From: Bradyrhizobium sp. ARR65
GTDB taxonomy: Bacteria > Pseudomonadota > Alphaproteobacteria > Rhizobiales > Xanthobacteraceae
Direction of reading: 5' to 3'
Length of the DNA stretch: 63,231 nt
Assembly (NCBI RefSeq): GCF_000472385.1
Contig: NZ_AWZU01000003.1
Span: forward strand, 291,557 to 354,787
In this document: piece after piece, positions 17,602 through 26,112 of the stretch
Position numbering within the stretch: the first letter of the stretch is position 1
Layout: the number at the start of each line of letters is the position of its first letter
Translations under genes and position numbers: made by a program
Notes under the pieces: generated by a model
Told to the model about the DNA's origin: nothing
Databases searched by the model: none
The model's input: only the letters and a program-made list of their open reading frames with translations

Positions 17602-17868
17602 ATGATCAAAAAGTTACTCGGGGCAGCGGTTGTCGCTGCAGTCGCTTTTGCAGTCGTTCCAGCGCAGGCTGCCAAATTGTCCGCAGTCGGGTGTAGTGGG
17701 CCAAACTTCGGCAAGGCGGAGTCGGCGGTCGAAGCTATGGCGGATGGCGATAGCAAGTGGGCGGCGGAGAAGGAAATCGCGGCTGCTCAGGACTCGATGC
17801 TGAACGGCAAGATGGCGGCGTGCGGCGCTCATCTTACCAAGGCGATGCAGACGACGACGGCCAAGTAA
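17602..17868 (+). CDS. Small periplasmic protein of unknown function
   Basis: An 88-residue product with a clear signal peptide (MIKKLLGAAVVAAVAFAVVP, cleavage near AQA-A) and a short mature part with two Cys, one near the new N-terminus (VGCSGPNF) and one near the C-terminus (MAACGAHLTKAM), which could form a disulfide. Rich in Ala, Lys and Met. ATG at 17602 is used because the ATG at 17590 lacks a ribosome site. Similar short secreted proteins are common in Bradyrhizobium; no function is known. Confidence 0.75.
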   Translation: MIKKLLGAAVVAAVAFAVVPAQAAKLSAVGCSGPNFGKAESAVEAMADGDSKWAAEKEIAAAQDSMLNGKMAACGAHLTKAMQTTTAK

Positions 17869-17946
17869 GCCTATTCGCGTAAGGGGCCGGTTGCGTGGCG
17901 ATCGGCCCAATGCGCGCTGGCAATCTCTTTTAGCAAATTCTTATTC

Positions 17947-18762
17947 TTAGGGGGCGTGGGCGAGCTGAGTGGCGAAGTAGGCGACCGTGCGCGCATAAAC
18001 TTCGCTCTTATTCCACTGCTGCAACACCGCGAAATTCGGGCTGCCGGGCTCCCAATCCTTACCGCGCTGCCAGCCATAGCTCGCGAGATAGTTCGCGGTT
18101 GACGCGAGGACATCGGGCGCACTGTGCATGAGGTCGCGCCGGCCGTTGCCGTCGAAATCGACGGCGAACTTCATCCAGGACGACGGCATGAACTGGGTCT
18201 GGCCGATTTCGCCGGCCCAAGCGCCGCGCATTTCGGCGGGCGTCAGGTCGCCGCGCTCGACGATTCGCAGCGCATCCATCAACTCGGCACGAAATTGGTC
18301 AGCGCGACGGCAATCATAGGCGAGGGTTGCAAGCGAGCGGATGGTCGGAAATTTGCCGGTGTTGACGCCGAAATCCGTCTCCAGCCCCCAGATCGCCACC
18401 AGCACTTCACCCGGCACGCCGTAACGCTCTTCGATTCGCGACAGCACCGAACCGTATTGCTTCATCATGTTGGAGCCGCGCGCCAGCCGGGGCGGCACCA
18501 TGCGCCCGGAAAACTCTTCGAAACTTTGGCTAAACACTTTCTGCGAGCGGTCGCGCGACAGCACGGCCTGGTCGAGGGTCACCCCATTCAGTCCAGCATC
18601 GATGGCCGTTTGCGAGACACCCTTGCCCGCAGCCTCCTTCTTGAAGTCGGCGAGCCAGGCGTCGAAACTGGTATTGCCACAGGACGCGGCGAGCGCGGAT
18701 GCTCCGGGCAAAGCCAACGCGGCACTCAACACCAGGGCAGTGAGGGCAGTGCGAGCACGCAT
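17947..18762 (-). CDS. Lytic murein transglycosylase, MltB family
   Basis: Cleaves the glycan strand of peptidoglycan to 1,6-anhydro products in the periplasm. The 271-residue protein has a signal peptide ending ALAAS and the MltB-type (SLT_2) domain: VAIWGLETDFGVNTGKFPTI carries the catalytic Glu, followed by WAGEIGQTQFMPSSW and VDFDGNGRRDL. No lipobox is seen, so it is likely soluble in the periplasm. It lies convergent with the small secreted protein at 17602 and is preceded upstream by the DUF2189 gene on the same strand, separated by a strong hairpin. Confidence 0.92.
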   Translation of the reverse strand: MRARTALTALVLSAALALPGASALAASCGNTSFDAWLADFKKEAAGKGVSQTAIDAGLNGVTLDQAVLSRDRSQKVFSQSFEEFSGRMVPPRLARGSNMMKQYGSVLSRIEERYGVPGEVLVAIWGLETDFGVNTGKFPTIRSLATLAYDCRRADQFRAELMDALRIVERGDLTPAEMRGAWAGEIGQTQFMPSSWMKFAVDFDGNGRRDLMHSAPDVLASTANYLASYGWQRGKDWEPGSPNFAVLQQWNKSEVYARTVAYFATQLAHAP

Positions 18763-18917
18763 CGAAGCTCCTCAGGCAATTTCGATCGAAGGTGAGTGAG
18801 TAGCGCAGCGAAATGTCGGTGGCAACCGCGGCCAAAACAAGGCTTTTGTCATGCGAGGCCTGCTCCGAGGATGAGCAGCAATCCCGACACGGAAGAACGC
18901 GATGCTTGGCTGTTTGC

Positions 18918-18958
18918 AAACAGCACCGCCGGTCGCGCGGCGGCCGGCGGTGCTGTTT
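18918..18958 (-). terminator. Strong hairpin after the DUF2189 gene
   Basis: A perfect stem of 15 bp, including AACAGCACCGCCGG and its complement, with an 11-nt loop lies 15 bp after the DUF2189 stop codon. On the minus strand the stem ends in TGTTT, giving a short U-rich tail. It fits an intrinsic terminator separating DUF2189 from the transglycosylase. Confidence 0.65.
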
Positions 18959-18972
18959 CACCAGGCGTGAGC

Positions 18973-19884
18973 CTATGGGTTGCCCCGGCGCCGCCAAGGG
19001 AACAGATTGGCGGGGAAATCGGCGGCCGGTTTCCGCACATGGGGCCGGGGCGGGAGCGGGCGCGCATCGGGGTCAATCTCGACCGCCTTGCGATAGAGGT
19101 GCCAGGTCGCGTGGCCCAAGAGCGGGATGACAACGGCCAGCCCAAGGAAAGCTGGCAGCGTTCCCAACGCGAGCAGCGCCGCGACGATCAGGCCCCAGGC
19201 CGCGACCGGCACCGGGTTATGGGCGGTGACGCGCAGGGAGGTAACCATGCCTTCGCCGGCGCTGGTGTGGCGATCCAATATCAGGGGGAAGGCGACCACG
19301 CTAAGGCACAAGGCGACCAGCGCGAACAGGAAGCCGACGCCACAGCCGACCACGATCAGCCACCAACCTTGCGGCGTCGTCAACACGCGCGTGACAAAAT
19401 CGGAAATGCCGGTCACCCCGGCATAGCCGAATGCGGCAACGTAGATCGCCTGCGCGGTCGCAACCCATGTGACGAACCAAGCGAGCAGCATGGCCCCGAG
19501 CGCGAGCATGGCGCCGAAAGAGGGCGAGCGCACCAGCTCGATTGCATCCCAGACGGAAACCTCCTCGCCGCGTTCGCGGCGGCGGCTCAACTCGTAAAGA
19601 GGAACCGCGGCCAACGGCCCGAGCAGGGCGAAACCTGCGGCGAGCGGAAACATCAGCGGAAGCACCGAATAGCCGAGCACGGCGCGCGCCAGCACCAATC
19701 CCAGCACGGGATAGATAATGCAAAGGAAGAGGGCGTGGCTGGGCACCGCCTGAAAATCATCCCACCCCTCCTGCAACGCCTGGCGCAGATCGGACAGGGT
19801 GAGAGACCGGATCGCCGGGCCCGCCGCGCTGTCCTGCGCCGAGCGGACCTGCGAAGAGACATTGCCTTGGTAGAAGTTGGCCAT
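18973..19884 (-). CDS. DUF2189 integral membrane protein
   Basis: A 303-residue inner-membrane protein with about six hydrophobic segments. DUF2189 features are ALQEGWDDFQAVPSHALFL, the LAAVPLYELSRRRERGE segment with SVWDAIELVRSPSFGAML, and AFPLILDRHTSAGEGMVTSLR. The ATG at 19884 is preferred over a start 70 codons upstream because it follows GGGAG at a normal distance and matches the family N-terminus. DUF2189 proteins are often near cytochrome oxidase-linked genes, but nothing of that kind is adjacent and the function is unknown. Confidence 0.85.
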   Translation of the reverse strand: MANFYQGNVSSQVRSAQDSAAGPAIRSLTLSDLRQALQEGWDDFQAVPSHALFLCIIYPVLGLVLARAVLGYSVLPLMFPLAAGFALLGPLAAVPLYELSRRRERGEEVSVWDAIELVRSPSFGAMLALGAMLLAWFVTWVATAQAIYVAAFGYAGVTGISDFVTRVLTTPQGWWLIVVGCGVGFLFALVALCLSVVAFPLILDRHTSAGEGMVTSLRVTAHNPVPVAAWGLIVAALLALGTLPAFLGLAVVIPLLGHATWHLYRKAVEIDPDARPLPPRPHVRKPAADFPANLFPWRRRGNP

Positions 19885-20262
19885 GGCCGTTAGCTCCCTT
19901 GCCGCGGCGGTCACGCTTTGCGTCCGGTCGGGCGCTTGCGACCGCCGATGGAACGATCGCTGATCTGGCCATGCGCGAACCGGAACAGGCCAGTCGCGAA
20001 CTCTTGCAAACGAGCATACTCCCAAACGCCGCGCCGATGACTCACGGCTCAGTGAAAAAAATTCTTTGCGGCAACGCAAACACGAGCGCGTCATTCCGCC
20101 GTCATTTTGCCTCGGGTAAGCTGGAATTGGCTTATTGACTGCGTATTGGCGGATCGACTCGAGGGAGATAACCTCTCGTGGACGATGCCGACGCTGCCGC
20201 CGGCTGACCAGACGGGCGCCTGGAAGCCTTCACAGATTGTCTTTTCCCATGGGGACCAAACA
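19885..20262. other. Intergenic region between divergent genes
   Basis: 378 bp between the DUF2189 gene (minus) and the DUF3597 gene (plus). No coding frame is convincing. It includes a short dyad (GAGG...CCTC) near 20160-20176 and presumably both promoters; no clear -35/-10 pair could be chosen. Confidence 0.4.
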
Positions 20263-20679
20263 ATGAGCGTTTTCGGAAAAATCATGAGCGCGATCTTCGG
20301 CAACCATGCCGCCGCGACCCCGACCGGAGGCGGCACGGCAGGCAGTGGTGCGACTGCGGGCGGCCCCTCGGCCGCGCCGCCCTCAGCGCCAACACAAGCG
20401 GCGCCGGCGGCACCGCCGCAAAGCGTCGATATCGCGGCGATCATGGACAAGGCTGTAGCGGCACACCATGAGAAGCTGGAATGGCGCACCTCGATCGTCG
20501 ACCTGATGAAGGCGCTCGATATCGATTCCAGCCTTGCCGCGCGCAAGGAGCTCGCAAAGGAATTGGGCTACACCGGCGATACCAATGATTCCGCCAGTAT
20601 GAACGTGTGGCTGCACAAGCAGGTGATGGCCAAGCTCGCGGCCAATGGCGGCAAGCTGCCGCCCGAGATCAGGCACTGA
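20263..20679 (+). CDS. DUF3597 family protein
   Basis: A 138-residue protein beginning MSVFGKIMSAIFG, followed by a Gly/Ala/Pro/Thr-rich linker (about 15-55) and a helical C-terminal DUF3597 domain: WRTSIVDLMKALDIDSSLAA, RKELAKELGY and MNVWLHKQVMAKLAANGGKL. The ATG at 20263 matches the family N-terminus; 52 more residues in frame upstream are not conserved in type. The domain has a known fold but no established function; proteins with it are small, soluble and often near membrane or LysM genes. Confidence 0.85.
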   Translation: MSVFGKIMSAIFGNHAAATPTGGGTAGSGATAGGPSAAPPSAPTQAAPAAPPQSVDIAAIMDKAVAAHHEKLEWRTSIVDLMKALDIDSSLAARKELAKELGYTGDTNDSASMNVWLHKQVMAKLAANGGKLPPEIRH

Positions 20680-20697
20680 ACTTCGCACCGGCCACAA

Positions 20698-20722
20698 AGG
20701 CCCGCGCGACCGGTGCGGGCCT
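20698..20722 (+). terminator. Hairpin after the DUF3597 gene
   Basis: An 8-bp stem AGGCCCGC / GCGGGCCT with a 9-nt loop lies 19 bp after the DUF3597 stop and before the convergent acetyltransferase-like gene. The downstream tract is only weakly T-rich (gctcttcg). Confidence 0.45.
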
Positions 20723-20751
20723 GCTCTTCGCATGCGGCGCCGGATGCTCAG

Positions 20752-21027
20752 CTAGGTTTCCAACAAATCCTGATACTCCGCATGCTTGCCGATATAGGCT
20801 TTGACGAAGGGGCATTGCGCAATCACTTTCAGCCCCTCGACGCGCACCTGCTCAAGCGCGCCTTTCACGAGCTTTGATCCGACACCCTGGCCGCCGAGTT
20901 CCGGCGGCACTTCGGTGTGGGCGAAAGTGATGACATCGCCGTCGAGCTTGTAATAAGCGTCGGCGCGATGGCCGTCGACAGTGAGTTCGAAGCGGTGTTG
21001 GGCCTTGTTGTTAACGACGTCGCTCAT
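20752..21027 (-). CDS. GNAT-like N-acetyltransferase, short (YjdJ type)
   Basis: A 91-residue minimal acetyltransferase-fold protein. It carries the acetyl-CoA-binding motif A, PPELGGQGVGSKLVKGALE, preceded by a beta hairpin with VITFAHTEVP, and ends VIAQCPFVKAYIGKHAEYQDLL, which is characteristic of the YjdJ/Gtn subfamily. The ATG at 21027 begins MSDVVNNKAQHRFEL; a further 100 residues in frame upstream are Arg/Ser-rich and judged non-coding. Substrate unknown. Confidence 0.88.
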   Translation of the reverse strand: MSDVVNNKAQHRFELTVDGHRADAYYKLDGDVITFAHTEVPPELGGQGVGSKLVKGALEQVRVEGLKVIAQCPFVKAYIGKHAEYQDLLET

Positions 21028-21325
21028 GCATTCGGCTCGACTTGTTTCGGGTTCTTCACGTCTTTCAGATGATGCGAGATCAGATTGAGCCTCGGCCAGG
21101 GCTGACCGCCGGCGGCGCTCCCTGACGTCGCTCTTCCAGTTGCCTGCCTGCACTTGCCTGCCTGGCGGACGAGATACTAACGCACAATGTGGTTCTCCGG
21201 TGTGGCATGATTGTCGTACTGCCGAGCCACCCTTGCTAGCCCTCGCCATCTCGCGATAAACAGAGCCGAACATCGATCGTTTCGACGCGGAGCGCAGCCA
21301 AGCGCTCCCTGGTGGGGAAACACCC

Positions 21326-21526
21326 ATGAAGCTCGTGCTGACCGCGCTCGGCGTCGTTCTCCTGATCGCCGCCGCCGTCTACGTTCTGGTGCCCGCGGGG
21401 CAGTTGCCGGCCTTCTTCCCCGGACATGAAGCAGGCGGAATGCGGGTGCATGTCAAACATGGCATTGTCTCCGGCGTGGTCGGCATCGTCCTGATCGCGG
21501 CTGGCGCATGGATGGGACGCAAATGA
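21326..21526 (+). CDS. Small membrane protein, coupled to the acyl-CoA synthetase
   Basis: A 66-residue protein with two hydrophobic helices (LVLTALGVVLLIAAAVYVL and IVSGVVGIVLIAAGAWM) joined by a short polar loop with several His. No family is recognised. Its stop codon overlaps the ATG of the acyl-CoA synthetase (ATGA at 21523-21526), so the two are likely translated together and may work together at the membrane. Confidence 0.7.
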   Translation: MKLVLTALGVVLLIAAAVYVLVPAGQLPAFFPGHEAGGMRVHVKHGIVSGVVGIVLIAAGAWMGRK

Positions 21527-23151
21527 GTGAGAGCACGTCAGCTACTACCCCCAGCGGACAGTTGCGGATGTCGCGCCGGGTGATGAACCTCGCGCATATG
21601 CTGACCCAGAATGCGCGCCGGCTTGGTGATCGGGATGGGTTCATATGGGCCGACAAATCCTGGAGTTGGCGGCAGATCGATGCGGAAGTATCGGCGCTTG
21701 CGGCTGCGCTTGCCGCGCGCGGGATTAACAAGGGCGACCGCATCCTCGTGCATTCCAAGAATTGCGAGGAGATGTTCTGGTCGATGTTCGCGGCCTTCCG
21801 TCTCGGTGCGGTCTGGGTGCCCACCAATTTCCGCCTGATGCCGGACGAGGTCGCCTATCTCGCGAGCGCCTCGGGCGCGAAGGCATTCTTGTGCCATGGC
21901 GATTTCCCCGATCATGCGGCCGCCGTTTCTGGCCCTGATTTCACCTGGCGGATCGGCCCCGACGGCGGCTTCGGTGAGCGCTCGCTGCGCGAGGCGATTG
22001 CCGCGCATGCCGGCGCCGCCGTGCCGAACGCCGCGGTGGAGCACGATGATCCCTGCTGGTTCTTCTTTACGTCCGGCACGACCGGCCGCTCCAAGGCGGC
22101 GGTGCTGACCCATGGCCAGATGGGGTTTGTCGTCACCAACCATCTCGCCGATCTCACGCCCGGCACTACGGAAGCCGACGCTTCGCTGGTTGTCGCGCCA
22201 CTCTCTCATGGCGCCGGCGTGCATCAGCTCATGCAGACCGCGCGCGGCGTGCCGACGATTTTGCTGCCGACGGAGCGCTTCGACATCGCGGAAGCCTTTC
22301 GGCTGATCCAGACGCATCGGGTGAGTAATCTCTTCACCGTGCCGACGATCTTGAAGATGATGGTCGAGCATCCCGCGGTCGACCAGTATGATCACTCGTC
22401 GCTGCGCTATGTGATCTATGCCGGTGCGCCGATGTATCGCGAGGATCAGAAGGCCGCGCTGAAGAAGCTCGGCAAGGTGCTGGTGCAATATTTCGGGCTC
22501 GGCGAGGTCACCGGCAACATCACGGTGCTGCCGACCGCGCTGCATTTCGAGGACGACGGGCCGCATGCGAAGATCGGCAGTTGCGGCTATGAGCGCACCG
22601 GTATGCAGGTCTCGATCCAGGACGATCAGGGGCGCGAGCTCAAGGCCTTCGAGACCGGCGAGATCTGCGTCATCGGTCCGGCGGTGTTCGCGGGCTATTA
22701 CAACAATCCCGAAGCCAATGCGAAGGCGTTCCGCGACGGCTGGTTTCGCACCGGCGACCTCGGCCATATGGACGAGGAGGGGTTTGTCTACATCACCGGC
22801 CGTGCCTCCGACATGTACATCTCCGGCGGCTCCAACATCTATCCGCGCGAGATCGAGGAGAAGATTCTCACCCATCCTGCGGTGGGCGAGGTCGCCGTGC
22901 TCGGCGTGCCCGATCCGGTCTGGGGCGAGGTTGGCGTTGCCGTCTGCGTGCCGCGCGAGGGCGCACAGCCGGTGAGCGAGGCCGAGATGGCGGCGTTTCT
23001 CTCGCAGAAGGTGCCGCGCTACAAGATGCCCAAGCGCTTCTTCTTCTGGGAGGCCTTGCCGAAATCGGGTTACGGCAAGATCCCGAAGCGGATGGTGCGC
23101 GACGAACTGGAGGCGCGCGGGCTGCTTGATATTGCAAAGCAAGCGAGCTGA
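21523..23151 (+). CDS. AMP-dependent acyl-CoA synthetase
   Basis: A 542-residue member of the acyl-adenylate-forming family that activates a carboxylic acid to its CoA thioester. Motifs in order: the P-loop-like FFTSGTTGRSKAAVLTHGQ, the region VQYFGLGEVTGNITVLP, the hinge/adenylate motif GWFRTGDLGHMDEEGFVYI, GRASDMYISGGSNIYPREIE and the C-terminal GKIPKRMVR with the catalytic Lys. The closest types are long/medium-chain or aryl-CoA ligases; the substrate is not readable. Translationally coupled to the small membrane protein upstream; the double PCC-domain gene follows after 12 bp in the same operon. Confidence 0.92.
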   Translation: MSESTSATTPSGQLRMSRRVMNLAHMLTQNARRLGDRDGFIWADKSWSWRQIDAEVSALAAALAARGINKGDRILVHSKNCEEMFWSMFAAFRLGAVWVPTNFRLMPDEVAYLASASGAKAFLCHGDFPDHAAAVSGPDFTWRIGPDGGFGERSLREAIAAHAGAAVPNAAVEHDDPCWFFFTSGTTGRSKAAVLTHGQMGFVVTNHLADLTPGTTEADASLVVAPLSHGAGVHQLMQTARGVPTILLPTERFDIAEAFRLIQTHRVSNLFTVPTILKMMVEHPAVDQYDHSSLRYVIYAGAPMYREDQKAALKKLGKVLVQYFGLGEVTGNITVLPTALHFEDDGPHAKIGSCGYERTGMQVSIQDDQGRELKAFETGEICVIGPAVFAGYYNNPEANAKAFRDGWFRTGDLGHMDEEGFVYITGRASDMYISGGSNIYPREIEEKILTHPAVGEVAVLGVPDPVWGEVGVAVCVPREGAQPVSEAEMAAFLSQKVPRYKMPKRFFFWEALPKSGYGKIPKRMVRDELEARGLLDIAKQAS

Positions 23152-23163
23152 CGCGGGCGAGCG

Positions 23164-24024
23164 ATGCGCGAGGTCAAACAGCCGGGCCCGCCGAATCCCG
23201 AGCGCATCCAGTGGGTCGAAGCGCGCGGCCGCGGCTTTGCCTTCACGCTTGAAGCCGGCATTCCGTTGCTGGAAGCCGCGCGTCGCGCCTTCGCGTCGCA
23301 GGGCTTTGCGGGCGGCACGCTGAACATCAGGGGCGGGGCGCTCGGCCCGTTCGCCTATGTGATGCCGGCGCTGGCCAAGACCGGCGAGAACGCGGCGTTC
23401 TACAGCGACGTTTTCCGTCCGAAGGGCCAGGTCTGGTTCAAACACGCGACCATGACGTTCGGCGAGCGCGATGGCGCACCGTTCTTCCATTGTCACGGCA
23501 TGTGGCTCGAGGCTCATGGCCGTGTGAACGGCGGCCACATCCTGCCCGAAGAGACCATCGTTGCCGAACCGTTCGAGGTGGAAGCCTTCGGTATCGACGG
23601 CGCCGTATTCAAGGCTGAGCCGGATCCGGAGACCAATTTCAAATTGTTTGGTCCGGTCCCGAGCGAGGCGAGGGGAGTGGACGCAATCACCCGCGCCTTC
23701 GCGCTGCGGCTGCGCCCCAACCAGGATTTTGCTGGCAGTTTGGAAACCTTCTGCCGCGCGCACGGCATCACTGCGGCCCGAATTCGCGGCGGGGTTGGCT
23801 CGACCATCGGGGCGCGATTTGCCGATGGCCGCGCGGTTGAACCCTTTGCGACCGAGCTGACGGTGACCTCGGGCCACGTTCTCCCCGCGGCCGATGGAGC
23901 GCTGGAGGCCCAGCTCGATATAGCTCTGGTCGACTTTACGGGAGGTCTGGCGGAAGGGCGGCTTGCCCGCGGCGATAACCCGATCCTGATGACCATGGAG
24001 CTGGTGGTGGAGGCGTTGGGTTAG
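23164..24024 (+). CDS. Tandem PCC/DUF296-domain protein
   Basis: A 286-residue protein made of two copies of the plants-and-prokaryotes-conserved (PCC, DUF296) fold. The first half holds FFHCHGMWLEAHGRVNGGHI, with the metal-ligand-like HxH and the GGH motif, and the second half has a weaker equivalent (RIRGGVGSTIGARFADGRAV ... TSGHVLPA). Bacterial PCC proteins are small and trimeric, with unknown catalytic role. Its place 12 bp behind an acyl-CoA synthetase suggests it handles the same metabolite. Transcription probably ends before the broken ATPase at 24135. Confidence 0.78.
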   Translation: MREVKQPGPPNPERIQWVEARGRGFAFTLEAGIPLLEAARRAFASQGFAGGTLNIRGGALGPFAYVMPALAKTGENAAFYSDVFRPKGQVWFKHATMTFGERDGAPFFHCHGMWLEAHGRVNGGHILPEETIVAEPFEVEAFGIDGAVFKAEPDPETNFKLFGPVPSEARGVDAITRAFALRLRPNQDFAGSLETFCRAHGITAARIRGGVGSTIGARFADGRAVEPFATELTVTSGHVLPAADGALEAQLDIALVDFTGGLAEGRLARGDNPILMTMELVVEALG

Positions 24025-24134
24025 GCGGCCAACCTAGGAATTGACGGAATTGCCTGGCAAATGTTCTTGTTACGTTCGCAAGAATGTGCCACAACCTCGG
24101 GCTGAGCATTGCGAATGCCTGGGGGCTTGGGTTC

Positions 24135-24888
24135 ATGAGTTCGAGGAAGCAGCGCGACACCAATCTGCCGGCGCCCTATCTGAAGCGGCTTTGGCTTGAT
24201 CCGGCGTCCATTCCCGATCGCAAGGCCTACCCGTTCTGTCTTCCCTTCCTTCACGACGATTTCGAGATCCGCTTCGACCGCGCCATTACCATCATCGTCG
24301 GGGAGAACGGGGCCGGCAAATCCACGCTGCTCGAGGGTATCGCGGAGCTGGCTGGCTATGACGGCGCCGGGGCGGTAAGGGATACAGGACGGTCGATCAT
24401 TCCAATGCCCTTGAAGTGATGGGCGGTGATTTGTCGGAGGCACTTCGTGCCGCCTGCCTGCCGAAGGTCACCAAAGGCTGGTTCTTCCGCGCCGAGACGT
24501 TTTTCTCCGTAGCCAGACATTTGGACGCGTCAGTGCAGAACCGCCTGATTTTCTCTCCTATTCTCATGGCGAGGGTTTTCTGCGCTTCTTCAATGAGCGC
24601 TGCCAACGCCAGGGCATCTACATCTTCGATGAACCGGAGTCGGCGCTGTCGCCGGCGCGCCAGATGGAATTTTTGAAGCTGATGCAGCGCATGGACGAGT
24701 CCGGCTACTGTCAAGTGATCATGGCCACGCATTCGCCGATGCTGATGGCCTACCCCAATGCGACGCTGCTGCGCCTCTCGAAATACGGGCTCGAGCCAGT
24801 GACGGTGCGGGAGACGGATCATTTCAAGGTGACGCGCGAGTTCTGCGAGGATCCGATCGGTTTCGTCGAGGCGGCGCTGGCGGAATGA
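24135..24888 (+). pseudogene. AAA-family ATPase, broken by two frameshifts
   Basis: An ABC/AAA-type ATPase related to AAA_21-like proteins of bacteria. It is intact from the ATG at 24135 through the Walker A motif (ITIIVGENGAGKSTLLEGIA), then the frame is lost near 24368. The next segment, GYRTVDHSNALEVMGGDLSEA and on to about 24530, reads one frame back. A second shift near 24530-24536 restores SHGEGFLRFF, the Walker B region IYIFDEPESALSP and QVIMATHSPMLMAYPN in a third frame to the stop at 24888. Both shifts equal a 1-nt loss (or 2-nt gain). Sequencing error could explain one; two, next to other remnants, favour true decay. Confidence 0.8.
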
Positions 24889-24889
24889 G

Positions 24890-24998
24890 ATCGAGTTCGC
24901 GAACAGGCGCACGCCAACCCGATCCTCCAGCCGCGACACCGCGCGACTGATCCCGGACGGCGTGATGCCAAGCAACTCCGCCGAACTTGAGGCCGCCG
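24890..24998 (-). pseudogene. LysR-family HTH remnant
   Basis: The minus strand encodes a short stretch AELLGITPSGISRAVSRLED followed by RVGVRLFAN, the recognition helix and following turn of a LysR regulator. There is no effector domain after it and no proper N-terminus before it: the match stops at about 24998, where NmrA-like sequence begins on the opposite strand. It is a fragment of a regulator gene. Confidence 0.6.
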
Positions 24999-25003
24999 TG
25001 CGC

Positions 25004-25270
25004 GTCAGCCCCAACAACATCGCTGCGGCGTTCGCCAAGACGCTCGGCAAGATGGTCGAGGCGAGGGCGGTGCCGCGCAGCGACTGGGAAGCGATCTTCC
25101 GTAAGCAGGCTATGAAGAACCCGCTGCCGCGCATGCAGATGCTGGATGGGTTCAACAAAGGTTGGATCGATTTTGCCAACCATGGTGCCAACGCGCGTAA
25201 GGGGCAGGTGCGGATCGCGCAGGTGATCGCAACGCTGGTGGGTGGCGAGAAGATCGACGGCGGAAGCTGA
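25004..25270 (+). pseudogene. NmrA-like NAD(P)-binding protein, C-terminal remnant
   Basis: An open frame whose segments SPNNIAAAFAKTLGK, EARAVPRSDWEAIFRKQAMK and PRMQMLDGFNKGWIDF resemble the C-terminal part of NmrA/HSCARG-type NAD(P)-binding proteins. The Rossmann N-terminal two thirds, with the GxxGxxG motif, are missing. It abuts the LysR remnant on the other strand; LysR and NmrA genes are often divergent neighbours, so an internal deletion of such a pair is the simplest reading. Whether it is still translated (possible ATG at 24962) is unclear. Confidence 0.55.
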
Positions 25271-25313
25271 TGGTGTAGGGCTTTTCTCCGGCGGTAAGGC
25301 GCGGCTTGCAGCG

Positions 25314-25955
25314 CTATCGCGCGCCGGTCGCGGTGCCCAACGCACGCACAATATCTTCCATGCGCTCGAACATCAGATCGGGCGCCAGTGCCTTTAACGC
25401 CTGTGGGGCCGCGAATCCCCATTGCACGGCGCCGCAGGCGATGCCGGCGGCGCGCGCAGCCTCGATGTCGCGAGTTTCATCGCCGATCGCGATGGCCTGT
25501 GCAGGCTTGATTCCGGCACGCTTCACCACCCGCCGGAATTTGGCGGCTTTGCCGAAGATCGAGGCACCGCAATCGAAATAGGAAAACAGCGCGGCCGCTT
25601 CGCGGAGCTGCTTGCGCGCATTGCCTTCGCTGTCCGAACTGACCAACGCGAGGCGAAAGCCACCATCTGCGAGCTTGCGCAACATCATTTCGGCGCCGTC
25701 GAAGAGCGGTATGTCGCTGATGTGCAGCCCCTTCAGCCGGCGCATATGGCGGGCGATCAGAGGCAGCTTCCAGAGCGGGACCTCGAGGTGATCGAGGATT
25801 TCGCGCGAGCCGGCATGACGGAGCGACTCCACATCCTCATCCGCAACCCGACGGAAGCCGTAGCGGTCGGCCACGCCGTTCACATGGTGCCGAAACCACG
25901 GAAAACTGTCCGCGAGGGTGCCGTCGAGATCGAAGATGACAAGGGAATAGGTCAT
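25314..25955 (-). CDS. HAD-superfamily hydrolase (phosphoglycolate phosphatase-like)
   Basis: A 213-residue HAD phosphatase. Motif I is VIFDLDGTLADSF (nucleophile Asp and acid/base Asp), motif II LALVSSDSEG, motif III Lys near GKAAKFRRV, and motif IV AIAIGDETRDIEAARAAGI. A four-helix cap follows motif I, as in Gph-like enzymes that hydrolyse phosphoglycolate or related small phosphoesters. The ATG at 25955 is preferred over one 9 codons upstream because it starts directly before motif I. It is divergent from the dienelactone hydrolase. Confidence 0.9.
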   Translation of the reverse strand: MTYSLVIFDLDGTLADSFPWFRHHVNGVADRYGFRRVADEDVESLRHAGSREILDHLEVPLWKLPLIARHMRRLKGLHISDIPLFDGAEMMLRKLADGGFRLALVSSDSEGNARKQLREAAALFSYFDCGASIFGKAAKFRRVVKRAGIKPAQAIAIGDETRDIEAARAAGIACGAVQWGFAAPQALKALAPDLMFERMEDIVRALGTATGAR

Positions 25956-26112
25956 GAAATGCGAACGGGGCAAAGCATGCATGGCAAACGTACAATGTGC
26001 CTTTTATAAGAAAGGTGGAGTAAACTATTCCGTCTTTCACACTTTCCGTATGACCGATGCGGGCACGTGACCTGCAATGCCGATCAACGGCTAACGCGGC
26101 TGGAGCAAGACG

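Noticed and set aside
21538..23877. A 779-codon minus-strand frame opposite the acyl-CoA synthetase and PCC genes
   Set aside because: It is antisense to two genes with clear motifs; composition is His/Arg/Ala-rich as expected for the complement of high-GC codons, and it has no family signature.
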